Positions 49,267 to 60,725 of a stretch of DNA of 64,000 bases are shown here, in pieces; positions within the stretch are counted from its first letter, which is position 1; each line of letters opens with the position of its first letter. The position numbers and the translations under genes are program-made. The stretch comes from Riptortus pedestris (taxonomy: Eukaryota; Arthropoda; Insecta; Hemiptera; Alydidae), in assembly GCA_019009955.1 (NCBI GenBank), contig CM032228.1, forward strand, positions 133,376,501 to 133,440,500, read 5' to 3'. The notes beneath the pieces are model-generated. The model did no database searches and had not been told where the DNA came from. It saw only the letters and a program-made list of their open reading frames with translations.

Positions 49267-49390
49267 CATAATAGAATAATAATACTGTAAATACATAATA
49301 GAATAATAATACTGTAGAAACATAATAGAATAATAATACTGTAAATACATAATAGAATAACAATACTGTAGATACATAATAGAATAATAA
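49267..49390. repeat. 27 bp minisatellite, about 4.6 units
   Basis: The unit starts CATAATAGAATAATAATACT. Copies begin at 49267, 49294, 49321, 49348 and 49375, the last one partial. Units differ mainly at their last four bases. The + strand is G-poor like the neighbouring Penelope-like element. Confidence 0.93.
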
Positions 49391-49806
49391 TAATAATAAT
49401 GCAACATAAGAATAGCTTTAATATAGGCATAACAATGATTTTAGTAACACACAGGAATGGTTGTTATAACATAATAAATATAAGAATAAAAATAGCAACA
49501 TAAATACAACATAGGAATAACTTTAACATAACACAACTATAATTATAATTTAAAATAACATAACAATGATTGAAATAGTGCATAGCAATAATTACTGTAA
49601 GATAATATAAGTTGCAATAACATAGTGGTAAGTGGCAATAACATAGATTTAACAAAACATAGCAATAATTAAAATAGTGCATAGCAATAACCATTGTAAA
49701 ATAATATAAGAACCACAGTACAACAATTATAATATAGTTTAACAAACAAATACACCATACTATAAATATATAAAACATACAAAAGGCTGTGACCCTGCTA
49801 TGTAAA
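49391..49806. other. G-poor AT-rich DNA with repeated ATAGCAATAA motifs
   Basis: No gene. Short related phrases (CATAGCAATAATT, CATAACAATGATT, AACATAG) recur irregularly, suggesting decayed tandem duplication continuous with the 27 bp minisatellite. Confidence 0.5.
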
Positions 49807-49862
49807 CAAAAGTCCGTCACGCAGGGGCTGCGTAAACTAAGCAGATTTCCCACGTGAAGTTT
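49807..49862 (+). mobile_element. HINE-like first-end fragment K
   Basis: A well-preserved first end: AAAAGTCCGTCACGCAGGGG, CTGCGTAAACTAAGCAGATT, TCCCACGTGAAG. It breaks off directly into Helitron copy 1. Confidence 0.85.
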
Positions 49863-50497
49863 AGTAATAGTGATATTTCGTTTCCTATTGCTTTTTCAAC
49901 AAATATGCACATAACAAAAGTTATTTGTTTTGTTATTTAGAGTAACTTTTGTTACATGCACTTTTGCCGTGTACGGAAGTATAAATGAGTTATACGCTAA
50001 AACCTATAGCGGGAGTCCACAATTTTATTTGGCACAAAAGACTCAACCGAACTAAACCAAACTCGGTATTTGAATTAGCACTAACTCCTTCCTTATAATA
50101 AGCCATACTATTTCTAGGGACGGGCAGGAGTGGGAGTTGTAAGGGAGGCCTGAAATTAAAATAGTGATTTCCTATTGGGGTTTCGGCAAATATGCAAATA
50201 ACAATAGTTGTTTACTTTGTTATTTAGAGAAATTTTCTCAACACTTCTTTTCAATATGAACTACCAGGTACCTCAAATGAAAAAATTTATTCAAATGTAT
50301 GTCAATATTTTCTCATTAATAATTCAAATCTATGCATAATGCACAGGAAACGGGAAATATGACAATATGCAGAACAGCGAAGTCTTGCACTGACGGGTAA
50401 ACGTCATAATATTGTGCAAAGTAAAGCCTTGCCAAAAATATACCACCAACATTCAGCCCCAATTGAATTCCCGAGCGAAGCCGGGTATCTCAGCTAG
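49863..50497 (+). mobile_element. non-autonomous Helitron copy 1, 5'-truncated
   Basis: It ends with a canonical Helitron 3' terminus: a small GC-rich hairpin (CCCGAGCGAAGCCGGG) followed shortly by CTAG at 50494-50497, then T. Inside are two copies of a unit of roughly 295 bp marked by CCTATTG and TTATTTAGAG. The 5' end is replaced by the HINE fragment. No Rep/helicase coding. Confidence 0.8.
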
Positions 50498-51643
50498 TAT
50501 ATATATAAAATTGTAACCTCTGTCTGTACATTGATTTTTTTCGCGAAATTTCACGATAACTTTTCGTTTCACATGTCATAGACACCATAACTGCATTTTG
50601 TTTCTTTGGTGTCTGTTTGTTTGTTTGTTTGTTTATTTGTTTGTTTGTTTATTTGTTTGTTTGTTTGTTTGTTACCTTTTCACGCATAAAAGGCTGAACC
50701 GAATTTTATGAAACTTGGTATGTATATTACTACTAGCCCAACTTAGACTTTAGGCTATATTAATATTCTCTAAGACAAACAGGAGTGGGGGTTATAAGGG
50801 AGGCCTGAAATTAAACATAGCGATATTTCGTTTCCTATTGCTTTTTCAGCAAATATGCATATAACAAAAGTTGTTTATTTTGTAATTTAGAGTAACTTTT
50901 GTTATATGCACTTTTGCCGTATACAGAAGTATAAATGAGTTATACGCTAAAAACTATAGCGGGAGTCCACAATTTTATTTGGCAAAAAAGACTCAACCGA
51001 ACTAAACCAAACTCGCTATGTGAATTAATACTAACGATTTCCTTATAATAAGCCATACTAACATTTCTAGGGACGGGCAGGAGTGGGGGTTATAAGGGAG
51101 GCCTGAAATTAAAAATAGCGATATTTCGTTTCCTATTGCTTATTCAGCAAATATGCCCATAACAAAAGTTGTTTATTTTGTAATTTAGAGTAACTTTTGG
51201 TATATGCACTTTTGTCGTATACCTAAGTATAAATGAGTTATACGCTAAAACTTTAGCGGGAGCCAACAATTTTATTGGGCACTAACGGCTGAACCGAACT
51301 TAACAAAACTCGGTATGTCAATTAGCTTTAATTCTTCCAATGATTATAAGTTTATATTAAAATGTTTAGGTTCAAACGGGAGGGGGGTTATAAGGGAGGT
51401 CTGGAATAAAAATTCACTCTATTTACATGTATAAGAAACGGGAAATATAAAAATATTGAAGACTGTGAAGCCTTATCGAACAAATAATTCTATTATTAGC
51501 AAATCCACGGGAAAGACGGGTATCAATGCTAAACACTGGGACGGGTAAATGTCAAAATATTGTGCAATGTAAAGCCTGCTAAAAAATACCATTACCATTC
51601 AGCCACAAATGAATTCCCGGGCGAAGCCGGGTATCTGAGCTAG
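50498..51643 (+). mobile_element. non-autonomous Helitron copy 2, nearly complete
   Basis: It begins directly after the CTAG of copy 1 with TATATATATAAAATTGTAAC and CTCTGTCTGTACATTG, the same 5' region as copy 3. It ends with a perfect hairpin CCCGGGCGAAGCCGGG (51616-51631) and CTAG (51640-51643). Units of 298 bp repeat inside (GCCTGAAATT at 50803 and 51101), each with a GGCTGAACCGAA-like phrase. Copies 1 and 2 are head to tail. No coding frame. Confidence 0.85.
50613..50673. repeat. (TTTG)n microsatellite
   Basis: About 15 TTTG units with two TTTA variants, inside the 5' part of Helitron copy 2. Confidence 0.93.
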
Positions 51644-51649
51644 TATATA

Positions 51650-52433
51650 TATATATATCTATATATTTGTCTGTTACCACTCTAGCGGTCGCAATTTTTG
51701 TGTAATCGTTACCAAACTCGATATTTAGTCGTTTTATGTAAAAAGAAAGATCAAGTTCGTTAATGGCTGAAATTTGACCAGGGGGAGGGGGGGTTTAGAG
51801 GGGGAGAATTTTGAAAATTCGAAATATCTCCGTTACTATAAGTCGAATCGAAAACGTGTATAGAATAAATCTTATTGAAAATTAAATACACTATAAATAA
51901 TGTTATATACATTCATTCTCTATCTTGAATATTAACCGAGATATTTGCATTTTTCAGTTTTCAGCCTTCAGTAAACCCCCACTTCTACTAGTGTTACATA
52001 AATAAAACTCTGTTATATAATAAAATATATTAATTGAAGCCTAAATACCAAACATTGTTTTCATTGAACTTTTACTTTGTGAGATATATGCAAATACGTT
52101 CTGTTGACCCCCCTCCCTTCTTTTGTTTTTGGATTACTAATATTTGAGTGATTGAGATAAAACTGATTCTGATTCATTACAAATTACACCACTAGCTTTA
52201 GTAAATTGTTTTCAATAAAATTAATAGTTATATTCAAATATATTTCATTAATTGTTTGTCTTTCCGGTCTATCTATGCAGTGCTACGAGGTTGGCTTGCC
52301 TGTTGTTTACAATTCAGCCTTGTATTGAACATTTACTAAGCATTCACGGCTGTGTTACCTGTATATTTATCTATTGTAAACCTTCACGTGGGAAATCTGC
52401 TTAGTTGACGTAGCCCCTGCGTGACGGACTTTC
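51650..52433 (-). mobile_element. HINE-like repeat copy L, first-end side
   Basis: It starts at a short TA core with TTTGTCTGTTACCACTCTAG, runs through all family blocks and ends with TTCACGTGGGAAATCTGCTT, then GTAGCCCCTGCGTGACGGAC. The second-end half is missing upstream, where Helitron copy 2 ends. Confidence 0.85.
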
Positions 52434-52444
52434 TGTTTCTATAG

Positions 52445-52557
52445 ACTTTAGCAGATTTACTTTAGGTTGTACTCATAATGGGATATTCGAAAAACATCTT
52501 CAAATGTCCATCTATCTTACCCAGGAGATAACGAAAATGATATCTGATCAAAATTGG
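52445..52557 (-). mobile_element. HINE-like second-end fragment M
   Basis: TTTAGCAGATTTACTTTAGG, then TTGTACTCATAATGGGATAT and CTTACCCAGGAGATAACG. The terminal palindrome is largely lost. It stops just before Helitron copy 3. Confidence 0.7.
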
Positions 52558-52570
52558 ATCTACTTATATA

Positions 52571-53610
52571 TCTCTACATATATAAAATTGTAACCTCTGT
52601 CTGTACATTGATTTTTTTCTTCTTCACGATTCTTTTTAGTTTCATATGTCATAGACACCATAACTGAATGTTGTTTCTTTCGTGAATGTTTGTTGGTTTG
52701 TTTATTTGTTATCTTTCATGCATAAACGGCTGAACCGAATTTTATGAAACTTGGTATGTATATTACTACTAATCCAACTTATACTTTAGGCTATATTCTC
52801 TTGAGACGAACAGGAGTGGGGGTTATAAGGAATAACTGAAATTAAAAATTGCCATATTTCGTTTCCTATTGTTTTTTCGGGAAATATAAACATAACAAAA
52901 GTGGTTTATTTTGTAATTTAGAGTAACTTTTGTATATACACTTTTTTCATATACCGAATTATAAACGAGATATACGTTAAAACCTAAAGCAGAAGTGAAC
53001 AATTTTATTTGGTACTAGAGACTCAACCAAACTAAATAAAACTCGGCATGTGTATTAGCACTAACACCTTCATTATAATAACCCACACCAACATTTCTAG
53101 GGACGAGCAGGAGTGGGGGTTGTAAGGGAGGTCTGAATTTAAAAATAGCGGTATTTCGTTTTCTATTGGTTTTTCTGCAAATGAGCAAAGTAGTTTTTTT
53201 ATTTAAAGTAACTTTTGTTATATTGACTTTTGTCGTATAACAAAGTATAAACCAGATATACACTAAAAACTAAAGCAAAAGCCAACAATTTTGTTGGCAC
53301 TAACGATTGAACCGAACTTAACAAAACTCGTTATATGAATTATCATTAATTCTTCCATGATTATAAGCTATATTAATTTTTTTAGGTTCGAACGGGAGTG
53401 GGGAATTTTTAGGTTCATATTCGAATATTTCATTCTCTTTTTGTTTTGTTTTTTTTTAGCAAACGCGCATATAACAAAAGTTGTTTACGTAGTTATTTAG
53501 ACGATTTAAATTTTGTTTTATACATTTTTTCGCAAGCTAAAGTATAAACGAGATATACGCTAATACCTGTAGCGGAAGTCAACAATTTTATTGGGCGCAA
53601 AAGACAACCT
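52571..53610 (+). mobile_element. non-autonomous Helitron copy 3, 3'-truncated
   Basis: The 5' end reads TCTCTACATATATAAAATTG, with the TC start expected of Helitrons, then CTCTGTCTGTACATTG. Inside are units of about 295 bp like those of copy 2. The hairpin-CTAG terminus is absent, because the sequence passes into a HINE-like fragment near 53610. No coding frame. Confidence 0.78.
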
Positions 53611-53725
53611 ATAATAATGTAATTTACTAAAACAATGTCATGTACATCTTTTAAGAATGTTGAATATTAAGCAAGTTATTTGCAATTTTCAATCAAAAGT
53701 GCATCCCCACTTCCACTTTTTAATA
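53611..53725 (-). mobile_element. HINE-like internal fragment
   Basis: Diverged blocks such as TTGAATATTAAGCAAGTTAT and GCAATTTTCAATCAAAAGTG, matching the side of the element with the TTGAATATTAACCGAGATAT block. Confidence 0.5.
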
Positions 53726-54821
53726 AGCTGATAAGTTAAGAAACGTCGCATTCCAAAAAAAAATACTCAATTAATTTAAGATACATGCGTGCAGTGTAAC
53801 GTCATGAATGAAGATTTTACCTTGAGTAAATGAGTTAGTGAACTCATATTTATTTATTCTCAATTCACGCTCAACCTCTCAATAGTCGATTTTCCTTAAG
53901 GAAAGCAAATGCTACAAAGCGCGCATGCCAACCGTAACCAGAACCAGGAATATATGGGCTCGACTCCTAAAGGCACTCGTCTTTGTCGTGGTATCGAGAG
54001 ATGTTAGGCATTCCCTGGCCCAACACTGCGGTAATATGCGGGGTGATGACGTCTGTGTATACACACATTGCGAGTTTTTATTAAACTACATGAATAGCTC
54101 AGTGCTATTGTACCTTTGATAGGATTTCTGCCATTTATTATTCTACATTTCTGCCTTTTTTATAGATTTTTGTTTTTTTTAATATTTCAAATCTGTAGGA
54201 ATTATGTCAAAACCATTCAAAGAACCTGATTTGAGCGTGTAAAGATGATAAACCAAAACGTAAAGCTGTTTTGCATTGCAAATTGAAAATATTTTCTAAA
54301 TCGCACCGTTCATTTGTATAAATTAAAGGCTTATTCAGACCATAACACGGATCAAGAATTTCCCATTAAAGGATTACACATTTTCCGTCTCATAGTTTTT
54401 AGCTTATAAAGGTTAATTGCTATTGATTTTATCTTGAGGGTGATGGGTAAATGCCCAATATCGGGACGAGGAAATCATTCAGCTATATGCTACATGTATT
54501 AACCTTCCACAGCCAGGCACATACTTGGGATCTTTTTGTCACATACTTGGATAGTTGTTTACTCCTTCGGATCAGAAAAGCAGTGAATGTTTTTTAAGAT
54601 CGAAATTTAGCGAAAAGGAGATTTTCAGGTTCTTCACAGCAAACTTATATCTAATGTCACAAAACTGTAACTGTAAAACAAAATAATATTTTCTAAAATT
54701 AAAATGTTTGCTTTGGTGGTTCTAATATTTTAATAGGTTACTTTTGGTGATAATAATATAATGGCATGTTTAAGACAAGCCTTAGTATCATTAAGACCAT
54801 ATTCTAAAAAACCCTACTGCT
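53726..54821. other. 1.1 kb, no gene recognised
   Basis: AT-rich. A scrap resembling the HINE second end (GTCGATTTTCCTTAAGGAAA) lies at about 53886-53905. Confidence 0.5.
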
Positions 54822-54954
54822 TTTAGCAGATTTCCCTTAAGGGAAATCAGCTATTGAGGTCGTACTCATGACGCGATTTTCGAAAACTTTCTTCAAATGT
54901 CCATCGATCCTACCCAGAAGATGACGAAAATGAGGTCCGTTCAAAATTATATAT

Positions 54955-55008
<54 letters not shown>

Positions 55009-55464
55009 CTGTTAACGCTCTAGCGGTCGCAATTTTTGTTTGATCGTTACCAAACTCGGAATTTAATCGTTTTATGTAAAAAGGAAGATCAGGTTCGTTA
55101 ATGGCTGAAATCGCACCAGTGGGAGGGGGGTTTAGAGGGGGGATTTTGGAAAATTAGAAATATCTCCGTTATTATGCGTCGGATCGATAAATAGTATAGA
55201 ATCAATCTTATAGAAAATTAAATGTACTATAAATATTGTTTTATACATTTATTCTGTATCTTGAATATTAACCGAGATATTTGCATTTGTATTCTGTGTG
55301 TGGTCGGCAGGAGTCGGCTGTTCGGTACTTTCCGAAGAGAGCTCTGGCGGCCGTTTTCGTAAATGTTCGTCCCTCGTGAAGAGGTCTATAGATACCTTCC
55401 TACTACTGTTATTATTAGGCAGATTTCTCTATTGTAATACTTCACGTGGGAAATCTGCTTAGTT
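54822..55464 (-). mobile_element. HINE-like repeat copy O, nearly full length
   Basis: It starts TTTTAGCAGATTTCCCTTAA with the perfect terminal palindrome, has a large TA core (54949-55003) and ends with CACGTGGGAAATCTGCTTAG. The outermost hairpin (GCAGCCCCTGCG) present in other copies is missing. Well preserved otherwise. Confidence 0.9.
54949..55003. repeat. (TA)n core of copy O
   Basis: About 25 TA units with one interrupting AGATA near the left edge, directly followed by the conserved TTTGTCTGTTAACGCTCTAG. Confidence 0.95.
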
Positions 55465-56738
55465 ATTATTATAGTTATAGTTATTATATTACGCCCTCCA
55501 TCTTGAATGCTACTGTACTTCAATAGTTAACTGATATTTTTTTTATTTCATCAGAATTTCATTTCTTTGAAGCTGTTCGATGATGGGAAAATAGTTGGCC
55601 TAAAGAAATGATGATTAGGTTAAGATGATGTCTTCAATGTCCATAATTGATTATATGTAGGTCGAGCTGGTTTAAAGGGGGCTGGAATGGAGGGCAGTCC
55701 TCTCGGAAATGAATTGAAACGAATCGAGTGAGTTGAATGCGAGCGTCCCTCAAGGCGTCCCATTAGCTCCACTGATATTTCTTAATTCTTTCCCCCGCGA
55801 TCCCCGGAGCGTTTCAAAAGGAGAACCGTGCCGCGAGCCGGCTTTTTCACATTTTACACGCTCTTTTTTCTCTTTTCCTCCAGCCAAGGCCTGTGTAATC
55901 GACGTAAACCGCCTAGGACCTCCACGCTGGACCACTCCAATTGCCCACTTTTATCTAGGATAATCCAGGCAACGGCCACAAGGTCGCTCAGCTAACCTGC
56001 AATGTAACCAACTATTTTATATGACGGAAAATTATTCTTTTTATAATGGATTTATGTTTCCACTAGTCGAATAATTCTTAAAGGCTCAGAGAGCTTGCCA
56101 AGACTTGGCGTGCATCAAGTCTGTCATCTGTATTCTCAAATTAGCTTATGCACATCTTAAGTCTCATTGTGCAGGTTCTTAGGACAATTTAGGATTCGAA
56201 TGGATGTGTTCATGATGCCTTTATGGCTGGATGGAGGTCTCTACTTGACTAGTTCCCTCTGTTACCGTATGCGTGCCCAAGATGGACTTCCTGTTCATGA
56301 GAGGCTAATAAATATAACAAGAACAAAACTAACAAGTCGAGGCTTTGACATACACTCCTCTCCAAATTTCTTTCATGGACCATGCAAAAAGTGCAATGGC
56401 TTAAATGATTTATTGCTTGGCAGCCAACAATTGTAACACAAAGCTGCAAAGGCATTCGAAATAACGGGTAGAATTCTTCCTAAAATGCTATTGCGGACTC
56501 TAAAAATTGAAATTTTACTTTTTAAAACTGTTTAAATGCAAAAAGTTTTGTCTATATAGTTCCCTGGAGATTTTAGTTTGTATATCAAAAAAACCAAAAG
56601 GCTTTGAAAGAGTATTCGCTTTGAAATGAGAGGTTGGGAGCATTGTTTTCAGTCGTTTTTACCAATGAATATTTTGGTAACATTTTTTTTTCAAATACTA
56701 CCATTAAAAAAATAAGAGATAGATCTGTAGTTTTAAAA
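55465..56738. other. 1.3 kb, no gene recognised
   Basis: A CpG-containing patch at 55680-55980 encodes a 76-codon open frame whose short segment VPQGVPLAPLIF resembles reverse transcriptase motif 4 of LINEs. Nothing around it supports a retroelement, so it is not annotated as one. Confidence 0.35.
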
Positions 56739-57112
56739 ATTCCGTCACACAGGAGCTGCGTAACCTTAGCAGATTTCCCACGTGCTGGTGTAACACACTT
56801 GTGATCTCATCTCACCACATATTATCCATTTCTATGTAAAATAACAGAGATATTTTGAACCCCTTACTGAAGGCTGAAAACTAAAAAATGCAAATATCTC
56901 AGTTAAATATATGACTAAGAAAATACTTATATACTAACATTGCTGGGCAATTTATTTTGCAATAAGATATGTTCTATTTTAGTTTAGTACAATTTTTCGA
57001 TGAAATTTTCAAAAATGTCGACCTCCCCCTCTCCCCGTCCAATTTCAGCCGATAACGAACTTGATATTTAATTTTACATAAAACTCTTATACGACCGCTA
57101 GAGCGGTTACTA

Positions 57113-57164
<52 letters not shown>

Positions 57165-57213
57165 ATTTATTTATATCTAACATCGAAAATCCTGTCATGA
57201 GTATAACCTCAAT
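56739..57213 (+). mobile_element. HINE-like repeat copy P (variant subfamily)
   Basis: It starts TTCCGTCACACAGGAGCTGC, continues with the variant GTGCTGGTGTAACACACTTG and reaches GACCGCTAGAGCGG before a TA core (57116-57172). After the core only CGAAAATCCTGTCATGAGTA and TAACCTCAATG remain. The terminal palindrome is lost. Confidence 0.78.
57116..57172. repeat. (TA)n core of copy P
   Basis: TA-rich tract with a few TTTA interruptions. Confidence 0.92.
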
Positions 57214-57429
57214 GGAATTTGGAGAAAACTTTTTTTATATTAGAAAAGTATTATTATTTGAAATATAGAACTATGGAGAGCCGTCACCTGATGTAGCCGG
57301 TAGGAAGACTCCAGAAGTACGTGAGAAAAATAACATGATACCTGGAGCCAAGGCTATATTGACAGCACAAGCCTTTATAATACACAATGACCGAGGAGAA
57401 AAACTTACCTCTTCCCACTCAAATTAAAG

Positions 57430-57771
57430 CTCTGAAAAAAATTGAAAATAGTTGATTTAATGCATTCATTGAGCTATGGGAAAAAAAAATAAGAGCTTCT
57501 AATCAAACTGTAGATGATAATGTGAAAGTACTTGAAGAAACTGGAAGGGTTGGAAATAGATTAAATAGAAAATGTGCAAGAAAAACGACTACGCAAGAAG
57601 ATAAGTTCATCGACAATTCGAGTTTGTGAAATAGAAAGTTATGTGTGCCAGAGTTAACTGCTCAAGTGATTAAAAAGTTCTAGTGATTCTACATTTCGCA
57701 AGAAGGTCCAAGAAAAAGGAATTAATGGACAAGTAGCTGTTAAGAAGTCGCATCAAAGTGTAATTCAAAGA
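57430..57771 (+). pseudogene. decayed Tc1/mariner transposase N-terminal fragment
   Basis: Reading + near 57510-57765 gives segments typical of the DNA-binding half of Tc1-like transposases: EETGRVGNRLNRKCARKTT, then KLCVPELTAQVIKK, and after a frameshift STFRKKVQEKGINGQVAVKK. It has an in-frame TGA after about 57627, further stops and a frameshift near 57682, and it ends in TAA at about 57771. The catalytic DDE domain is absent. The sequence differs clearly from the intact DD38E transposase at 4.7 kb, so it is a relic of another lineage. No terminal repeats were found. Confidence 0.7.
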
Positions 57772-60489
57772 TAATAGAATTTATTATTATCACAAAATAA
57801 TAATAATTTCATAAATACTGCATTACTCCTTATAATTTTCTTTAATTTCTTAACTCGGAATAAGAAAAACTGTTTTTTTTTTTCAAATTACATTTTAAAC
57901 AGATCTATCTTCCGTGAGTCAAAATACGTTTCTGCCTCTAATTCCTTTGAAAAGACTTTTTTTCGTTTTTTATTTTTTTTTTTAAAATCCTGTAAATGGT
58001 AAGAACATTGGAAAATATTGACAGATCTCTCATGTGAGAACAAAGTCCAGACTTTCATGGAAACGAACGAAGGGCGGGAAGATGATCAAAATGCATGCGT
58101 TAATTTCCCATTGCCTTCTGCATGGCTTTGGAGTTGTTTACTCCATCAGAGTAGAAGTAAGTAGTCCATCAGACAGAGAATAATTTTGAACGATTTAAGA
58201 GCATGTTGTCACATGGGATTTGTAATATGTTACTATGAGGAAACCTGTTACAGTATTCTTGAGGACATCTATATGGAAAAAGAACTAAATCTGAAAAAAC
58301 AATTCATATATTGTGAAAGATAATTTTAGTTTTATGGTTGAATTGTGAATGAAAAGGCACTGATTGGGCGAATAATATTGATGGATCGGCACTACTAGTA
58401 GGGAATGATGGACTTCAATCAATGTTAAGAATCATCTTTATAGTGGATTTCATGGATGAAGTAGATTGGAATAGTTTCGCACACTAACCGAAATATAACT
58501 CAATGCTTCAATCTTAATTACCATTATTGTTTGAGAACTACTCAAGTTATTATTAACAGTTGCATTAAGCGCCCAGCGTTAAAAATTACAAACAATTATT
58601 TCAGTCAATGCATAACTTCAAACATAAAATTTTGTTTCTCTAAATAATTTTATTTAGTGTTCAGGTTTAAAAATACTTTTAATGAAAAAATAAATATTGA
58701 TATTCATTACAATTACTCCAGGGCAAAAATTTATCTTTGTTTGCCTCCACAACGACGTTTTAATTTAAGTTCAATTCAACTATCTTTAATATGCAAGGAA
58801 ATTTCTCCCGTCTACAGGGACACGAACACGGTATATCGGATTCCAACGATTTGTTCTCGAATATTGAGGGCCATTACATTAGTATTTTCTGATAAAGCAT
58901 TCCATCCTAAAATCGACTGACATATAACAGATATTTTCTCTTCATCAGAACATGTTCTCGGTAACTGAGACTCTTATCATCTTTAATCTATAAATGATCA
59001 AATTAACGATTGTTTAATTCTTAAAAATAATAACACGAACAATTTAAGTCCCAGTTTTAAAACAAAAATAGAATTTCGAAAAACTATCCTTGCTGTTCAA
59101 AATCTTTTCAGACATTGATTATGTAAATTAAAGAATCAAGTTTATAATAAACACATACACTTATGCTACTTATGGCACCTTACTCACTAAAAGTAATCCA
59201 ACACGAAAATGATTAAGTTTACTGGTCAATTATCAATGAACTCACTGAAATCTATTTTTTTAATCTTTTACTAATATATTCAATAAAAATTCTTAAAATG
59301 ACTTGCATAAAGTTTTCAAAACTACCTTTGAAATTCATTCGGCCACTTCTTATATTAAGGAAAAATGTCTTATATATTATAAAGTTTAATGCCTTCTTGC
59401 AACATTTAAATTATAAAGAAATTATATAACCCCTCTATGTAAATGTTTATTACTAATACTTCTAATAGTTAGTAATAATTTATAAGTAATAATTACTTAT
59501 TTTTAATTTATTGGAGCATAAAATATTTTATGAAACTTATTCCTGGTATGTCAATTCCATTAAATTATCAATTTATATTTTCCAAGTATCAATGTATTTT
59601 AATTGATTGATGTGGATTATAATACATTTTTGACAAGTTATAGATAAAATTATAACTAAATTAGGCTTTTGAGAAAGATAACGTTTAGGCTAAGATCTTT
59701 TATGTGTAATATTAAAGAAGAGAATTGTGAAAGTATAATTATTGTGCATGTTTGCCAAAAAACCAATAGGAAACGAAGTATCTCGATATTATTTGAGTGA
59801 GGCATTAGAATAGTTCATATGGTGGTTAAGTTTTCTTAAATTTTCTAATGTTCCACGCAACTTTCTTAATTTTTCATTCCATAAGAACTATCTCCTGAGA
59901 ATAACAAACACAGCAAAATAAGAATTAGATAAATTGGTACAATCGTTCGCCCGTGATGCCGAGACCAAAAGAAATAGGGATTCATTTTTATTTATATCGA
60001 TGTCACTTTAGCTTTTTTTATAAACGACGTTATTTACTACAATTTCTATTAAAAAACCTTTGTAGTAGCACATATACTAATTGTATATTTGTATTTTTTT
60101 ACTTTTCAGCTAACCTCGTAGTCATCTGTCCCGAGCGGAGCAGCAAGTACGGTACATGTAAAGGTTAATGTGAAGTTTCTCTACTCATACCTTATTATAT
60201 TACCTATTATTGTCAGATTACAGGCTACGGAGGGAGGGCTCTCCAACAATTCTGATTCAAGTAAAATTTATTATTATATAAAGGGATAGCTTTCGATAGC
60301 CCCCAGGCAGATGACAACTGGAATTCAATGCATGCCCGTTTTCATCTTCGTTCTCTCCTTGTTCGTTTCAATAGAAATTAGGACTCACTGTTCAAGGAGC
60401 TTATAGACACAAGAACAAACAACACTCAAAATTTACTCATTACACAAAGAAACATATATTTTAAGTTTAATTTTTAAATAAAAAAGCTA
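57772..60489. other. 2.7 kb AT-rich, no gene recognised
   Basis: No recognisable gene or repeat family. Open frames stay under about 90 codons. Confidence 0.5.
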
Positions 60490-60579
60490 TTTATTAACGG
60501 CCACATTATGCTACTAAGCCCTATAGGGCCGATATGTCTATAGGTTGCTTACTACCCTTTTCTGCCCAGGTTAGAAGGA
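60490..60579 (-). mobile_element. SINE fragment 1 of a three-copy cluster
   Basis: Contains TTATTAACGGCCACATTATG, then TCTATAGGTTGCTTACTACC and CTTTTCTGCCCAGG, matching the tail region of the copy at 60946-61163. Confidence 0.55.
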
Positions 60580-60592
60580 AGTTTTTTCGATT

Positions 60593-60725
60593 GTTATTAT
60601 TTATTAACGTCCACTGTTTGCTAATTGTAACGGGTTATCCCAGGTTACCACCCTTTTCTTGCCAGGGTGGGATTTTATTTACTTTTAAATAAGGATTTTA
60701 TTTAATGAATTCGTAAATAAATTCA
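60593..60725 (-). mobile_element. SINE fragment 2 of the cluster
   Basis: Contains TTATTAACGTCCACTG, AGGTTACCACCCTTTTCTTG, CCAGGGTGGG and AAGGATTTTATTTAATGAAT. It carries a short internal duplication or insertion and lacks the tRNA-like head. Confidence 0.65.

Noticed and set aside
49128..49806. Interpretation that the Penelope-like element sits inside HINE copy J
   Set aside because: Only one half of the repeat is present upstream and the expected other half does not follow the downstream TA tract, so nesting is not proven here.
49213..49853. Tyr/Ile/Leu-rich frames on the - strand
   Set aside because: They translate the 27 bp minisatellite and neighbouring G-poor DNA. No domain is visible.
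55733..55963. LINE reverse transcriptase gene
   Set aside because: Only one short motif-like phrase is present, with no catalytic YADD-type box or neighbouring domains.
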